In this document: positions 3,873 through 6,585 of the stretch, one piece after another
How positions within the stretch are numbered: the first letter of the stretch is position 1
Layout of the letters: each line of letters begins with the position of its first letter
Origin: Patescibacteria group bacterium UBA910
GTDB taxonomy: Bacteria > Patescibacteriota > Minisyncoccia > Phycocordibacterales > DATDWN01
Length of the DNA stretch: 6,585 nt
NCBI GenBank assembly: GCA_002294445.1
Contig: DBEI01000010.1
Span: forward strand, 1-6,585
Reading direction: 5' to 3'
Translations under genes and position numbers: made by a program
Notes under the pieces: generated by a model
Databases searched by the model: none
What the model saw: the letters and a program-made list of their open reading frames with translations, nothing else
What the model was told of the DNA's origin: nothing

Positions 3873-6585
3873 ATTGACAAGAATCGCACTGAGCTCTTTC
3901 GGCCGGATCAATCGGACAAACCTTCACTGCGTCGTTCATTGTAACCGATGGAGCAGATTTTGCCACTAACACCTTCTCTTCAAGTGGTAATGTCTCTACA
4001 ATTTCATCAGTGGTACGCTGAGCAATTGGTGCAGGTGTTACTCCAGCAAAACCTCCACTTTTTCCAGACGAAGTTCCTGCTGGAGATTGTGTAGATTGAA
4101 CTGTAGCATTTTGTAATATTTTCTCTGCCGTTACCACCACTTCACTTTCCTTTGGTGCCACCGGTGCAGACGCTACTGGAGTAGGCACAGAGGTTGAAAC
4201 TGATGATACCGTATCAAGTGATTTTTGAAGTGGTAATGCAAACGCTCCACTTTCTTTTTTCAAACCAAGTGCAGCAAAACCTGTTTTTCCGATCTGCTGT
4301 GCTTTGTTCACCGCTACTGTAGACTGCTCTGCAGTATGTCGAGGCTTCATGTGGAGATAGTATGTTGTCTTTACACCTTTCTCCCATGCAGTTTCATATA
4401 TTTTCATTGTCTCATCAATATCACGTGTCTCGAGATACATATTTCGAGAAAGTCCTTGATCAACCCATTTCTGAGCTCGAGCAGCTACCTCAATATATGC
4501 ATACGGTGATGTAGTAAATGAAGTCTTGTAGATGTCTTTAATGTGCTGAGGGATACCTACAATATCTGCAATGTCACCTTGTCGCTCCACAATTTCCCCT
4601 TTCACCTTTTCCCAGATTCCCATATTTTTCAAATCTTTCACAAGATTGTGATTGATATCAATATATTTTCCTGAGATTTTGTTTCGAGAAAAGATCTGAG
4701 CAAATCGTGCATCGATACCCGGAGTGGTCGCAGCCACGAGACCAATGTTTGCATTTGGTGCTACCGCCATCAATGTTGCATTTCGCATGCCAAGTTTTAC
4801 TTTTGCACGAAGCACGTCCCAGTTGAGTCCTTTATGTTTGCTTTCTTTGTCTACGGTCAACGGTCTTCCACGCTCCGCTTCAACTTTTGCAATCGTATCA
4901 AAAGGAACTCTTCCTTTTGACCACTCTGAGCCTTGGAAGTGAGTGTAGCTACCTCTCTCTTGTGCAAGATTTGCAGATTCATCAATTGCCATGTATGAAA
5001 TAAACTCAAAGATACGGTCAGCGAAATCCCATGCATGCTCAGCGTCATATGACATACCGAGTTGTTCGATGGTGTCAGAAAATCCCATCACACCGAGACC
5101 AATTGCGCGGTTTTCCCTATCTGATTTTGCTGCTTCAGGGATTGGCAATACATTGATATCAATCAAGTTATCGAGTTGACGAATAGCAAGACGAACAGAT
5201 TCTTCGAGTAGTGACCAGTTAATTTCCTTATTTTTAATATGTGCCGCAAGGTTTAGCGATGCGAGGTTACATACAGCCACATTATCTTTATCTTGTGGAA
5301 GACAAATTTCTGTACACAAGTTACTCATATGAATAGTACCTGTATTGTTGTTGAGTGCACGAAGGTTGATGGTATCTTTCCACGTGAGCCATGGGTGTGA
5401 GGTAGTCTGAAGCGCAACCAAGATCTGTCGATACTGCTCGCGCGCAGGTGCTTTTTTAAACACACGAAGCTTTCCTGCATTTGCCATTTCAATGTATTCT
5501 GCATATCGCTTTGAAAACGCTTTACCATACAATTCATTGAGGTCCGCTGTTTCTGCTGGGTCAAACATATACCACTCCTCTCCATTTTGTACACGCTTCA
5601 TGAATTCATCAGTCATAAACACGGCAGTGTTTGCAGTACGCATACGCATATAGTCATCACCTGCATTATGTTTCCAGTCGAGAAATTCTGGAAAATCGAT
5701 ATGCCAGTTTTCCATGTAAAAACAGAGTGCACCTTTTTTCTTCCCCCCTCGTTGAATTGCACGAATTGCAGTATCAATGATTTTTGCAAACGGTGTTGGA
5801 CCTGTAGAAATACCGTTGTTTGACTTCAGCGGTGAACCAGATGCTCGAAGCTTTGTCACCGAAGCACCAATACCTCCTGAACCCTTTGAAAGCATCATGA
5901 CATCTGATACTGACTTAGCAATATGAGCCATATCATCATGAATCTCAAGAAGATAGCAGTTTGAAAGAGCTGGGTTTATTGTCCCCGCCGCCAAGTTTGT
6001 TGAACCTCCCGCCACATACTGAAGTTTTGACATTTTATTGTAAAACTTTATAGCCATCTCTGTTGGAAACTTTTCATTATATGCAAGTCCCATTGCAATA
6101 CGCATGAAGAAAAACTGAGGAGTCTCTCGTGGGGATTGATTAATATACTTCATTGCATATCGCGACAACAGACTATCGAGTCCTGCATACTGAAACAACT
6201 CATCTCGTTCTATACGTAACGCAGATGCAATGGTATCAAGGTTGAAACGATCCTTCATTGCTGGATGAAGGCGACCATCTGCTACACCTTCGTTGATAAA
6301 CCGAATGAATGCGTCTTTGTGCTTTTGTTCCAGATCAAGAGGGTTATCTTTGTCGTATTCACCAATCACACGACGATACACAGTCTTTAATAGTAGTCGT
6401 GTCGCTACCACATCGTACTCAATATCAGAAATAATATTTTGTACAGCAGCGTTGATGGTCGCCTGATCCAATTCATCAGTAGTAATACCATCATATAGCG
6501 TAAGCCTAGTTTCTGTGGCGATTTGGGTCACCTTCGCAACAGGATCAAAAAGCCCTTTACATGCACGCTCAATTGATCGGTTGAT
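3871..6585 (-). CDS. nrdA: Ribonucleotide reductase class I, alpha (catalytic) subunit, 5' end outside window
   Basis: The reading frame is open to the right edge, giving 904 residues here (numbering from the edge). Its first residues, INRSIERACKGLFDPVAK, already belong to an ATP-cone. GTG at 6531 is therefore internal, and the true start lies outside. The partial ATP-cone (roughly 1-75) is the allosteric overall-activity domain. The ten-stranded barrel follows, with the active site: C210 (SNCYLLEI), N422/C424/E426 (SNLCTEI) and C439 (AVCNLASLNL). C424 is the expected thiyl radical, and C210/C439 the reducing pair. Y742-Y743 (TTYYLHMKPR) are the radical-transfer tyrosines toward NrdB. The end, VCPIDPAERAQCDSCQ, has the mobile CxxC that re-reduces the active site. 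Between YYLHMKPR and that CxxC lies an unusually long Ser/Thr/Ala/Pro-rich linker of about 150 residues. nrdB follows 240 bases downstream. Converts NDPs to dNDPs in the cytoplasm. Confidence 0.97.
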   Translation of the reverse strand: MNRSIERACKGLFDPVAKVTQIATETRLTLYDGITTDELDQATINAAVQNIISDIEYDVVATRLLLKTVYRRVIGEYDKDNPLDLEQKHKDAFIRFINEGVADGRLHPAMKDRFNLDTIASALRIERDELFQYAGLDSLLSRYAMKYINQSPRETPQFFFMRIAMGLAYNEKFPTEMAIKFYNKMSKLQYVAGGSTNLAAGTINPALSNCYLLEIHDDMAHIAKSVSDVMMLSKGSGGIGASVTKLRASGSPLKSNNGISTGPTPFAKIIDTAIRAIQRGGKKKGALCFYMENWHIDFPEFLDWKHNAGDDYMRMRTANTAVFMTDEFMKRVQNGEEWYMFDPAETADLNELYGKAFSKRYAEYIEMANAGKLRVFKKAPAREQYRQILVALQTTSHPWLTWKDTINLRALNNNTGTIHMSNLCTEICLPQDKDNVAVCNLASLNLAAHIKNKEINWSLLEESVRLAIRQLDNLIDINVLPIPEAAKSDRENRAIGLGVMGFSDTIEQLGMSYDAEHAWDFADRIFEFISYMAIDESANLAQERGSYTHFQGSEWSKGRVPFDTIAKVEAERGRPLTVDKESKHKGLNWDVLRAKVKLGMRNATLMAVAPNANIGLVAATTPGIDARFAQIFSRNKISGKYIDINHNLVKDLKNMGIWEKVKGEIVERQGDIADIVGIPQHIKDIYKTSFTTSPYAYIEVAARAQKWVDQGLSRNMYLETRDIDETMKIYETAWEKGVKTTYYLHMKPRHTAEQSTVAVNKAQQIGKTGFAALGLKKESGAFALPLQKSLDTVSSVSTSVPTPVASAPVAPKESEVVVTAEKILQNATVQSTQSPAGTSSGKSGGFAGVTPAPIAQRTTDEIVETLPLEEKVLVAKSAPSVTMNDAVKVCPIDPAERAQCDSCQ

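Noticed and set aside
3874..3879. Second TTGACA on the plus strand at the nrdA end
   Set aside because: No -10 at proper spacing (TTTCGG), and it lies within nrdA coding sequence with no plus-strand gene downstream.
4724..5823. Open frames on both strands inside nrdA (4724-4942, 4857-5048, 5325-5594, 5587-5823)
   Set aside because: They overlap conserved catalytic-barrel coding sequence in other frames and look compositionally like shadows.
6529..6531. GTG at 6531 as the nrdA start
   Set aside because: The frame stays open to the window edge and the 18 upstream codons encode residues typical of an ATP-cone, so this codon is internal and the gene is partial.
1..6585. tRNA, rRNA, CRISPR array or phage genes
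   Set aside because: No tRNA-like cloverleaf, no rRNA-like sequence, no regularly spaced repeats and no phage-type proteins were found on reading both strands.

Overview
The window is 6,585 bases of compact, AT-leaning bacterial DNA with every supported gene on the minus strand. Read in transcription order (right to left) it holds ribonucleotide reductase alpha (nrdA, start beyond the right edge), ribonucleotide reductase beta (nrdB), glyceraldehyde-3-phosphate dehydrogenase (gap), an RpiB-type ribose-5-phosphate isomerase, a divergent ribulose-phosphate 3-epimerase, and the first 45 codons of a transketolase N-terminal half that runs off the left edge. UGA is used as a stop (rpiB), so there is no sign of the recoded UGA of Gracilibacteria/SR1. 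Tightly packed genes, mostly absent Shine-Dalgarno sequences, and a small-genome style set of lower glycolysis plus non-oxidative pentose phosphate genes beside RNR fit a Patescibacteria/CPR (Parcubacteria-like) organism. That placement is an inference from gene style; there is no rRNA marker here.

Layout: 3871-6585 nrdA (partial); 3631-3870 a 240-base spacer holding a long nested inverted repeat, an isolated perfect AGGAGG and two minute ORFs; 2599-3630 nrdB; 2565-2600 a perfect 16-bp terminator stem abutting the nrdB stop; 2541-2569 a good extended -10 promoter whose -35 lies in the terminator's outer arm; 1481-2509 gap; 1020-1478 rpiB; 355-1023 rpe; 331-355 a short terminator-like hairpin over the rpe stop; 138-330 a hairpin-rich spacer; 1-137 transketolase.

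Functionally, gap, rpiB, rpe and tkt interconvert triose, tetrose, pentose and hexose phosphates and would supply ribose-5-phosphate for nucleotides, while NrdAB reduces ribonucleotides to deoxyribonucleotides. The most informative observation is that NrdB carries Phe at the usual radical Tyr position and Glu at the first metal-ligand position, with all diagnostic residues at a constant offset from the Chlamydia class Ic enzyme. This predicts a tyrosyl-radical-independent, Mn/Fe-type RNR. Other points of interest are the structured nrdA-nrdB spacer, an unusually long C-terminal linker in NrdA, and a substituted metal ligand in the epimerase. I see no mobile element, CRISPR, tRNA or clearly new multi-gene system.
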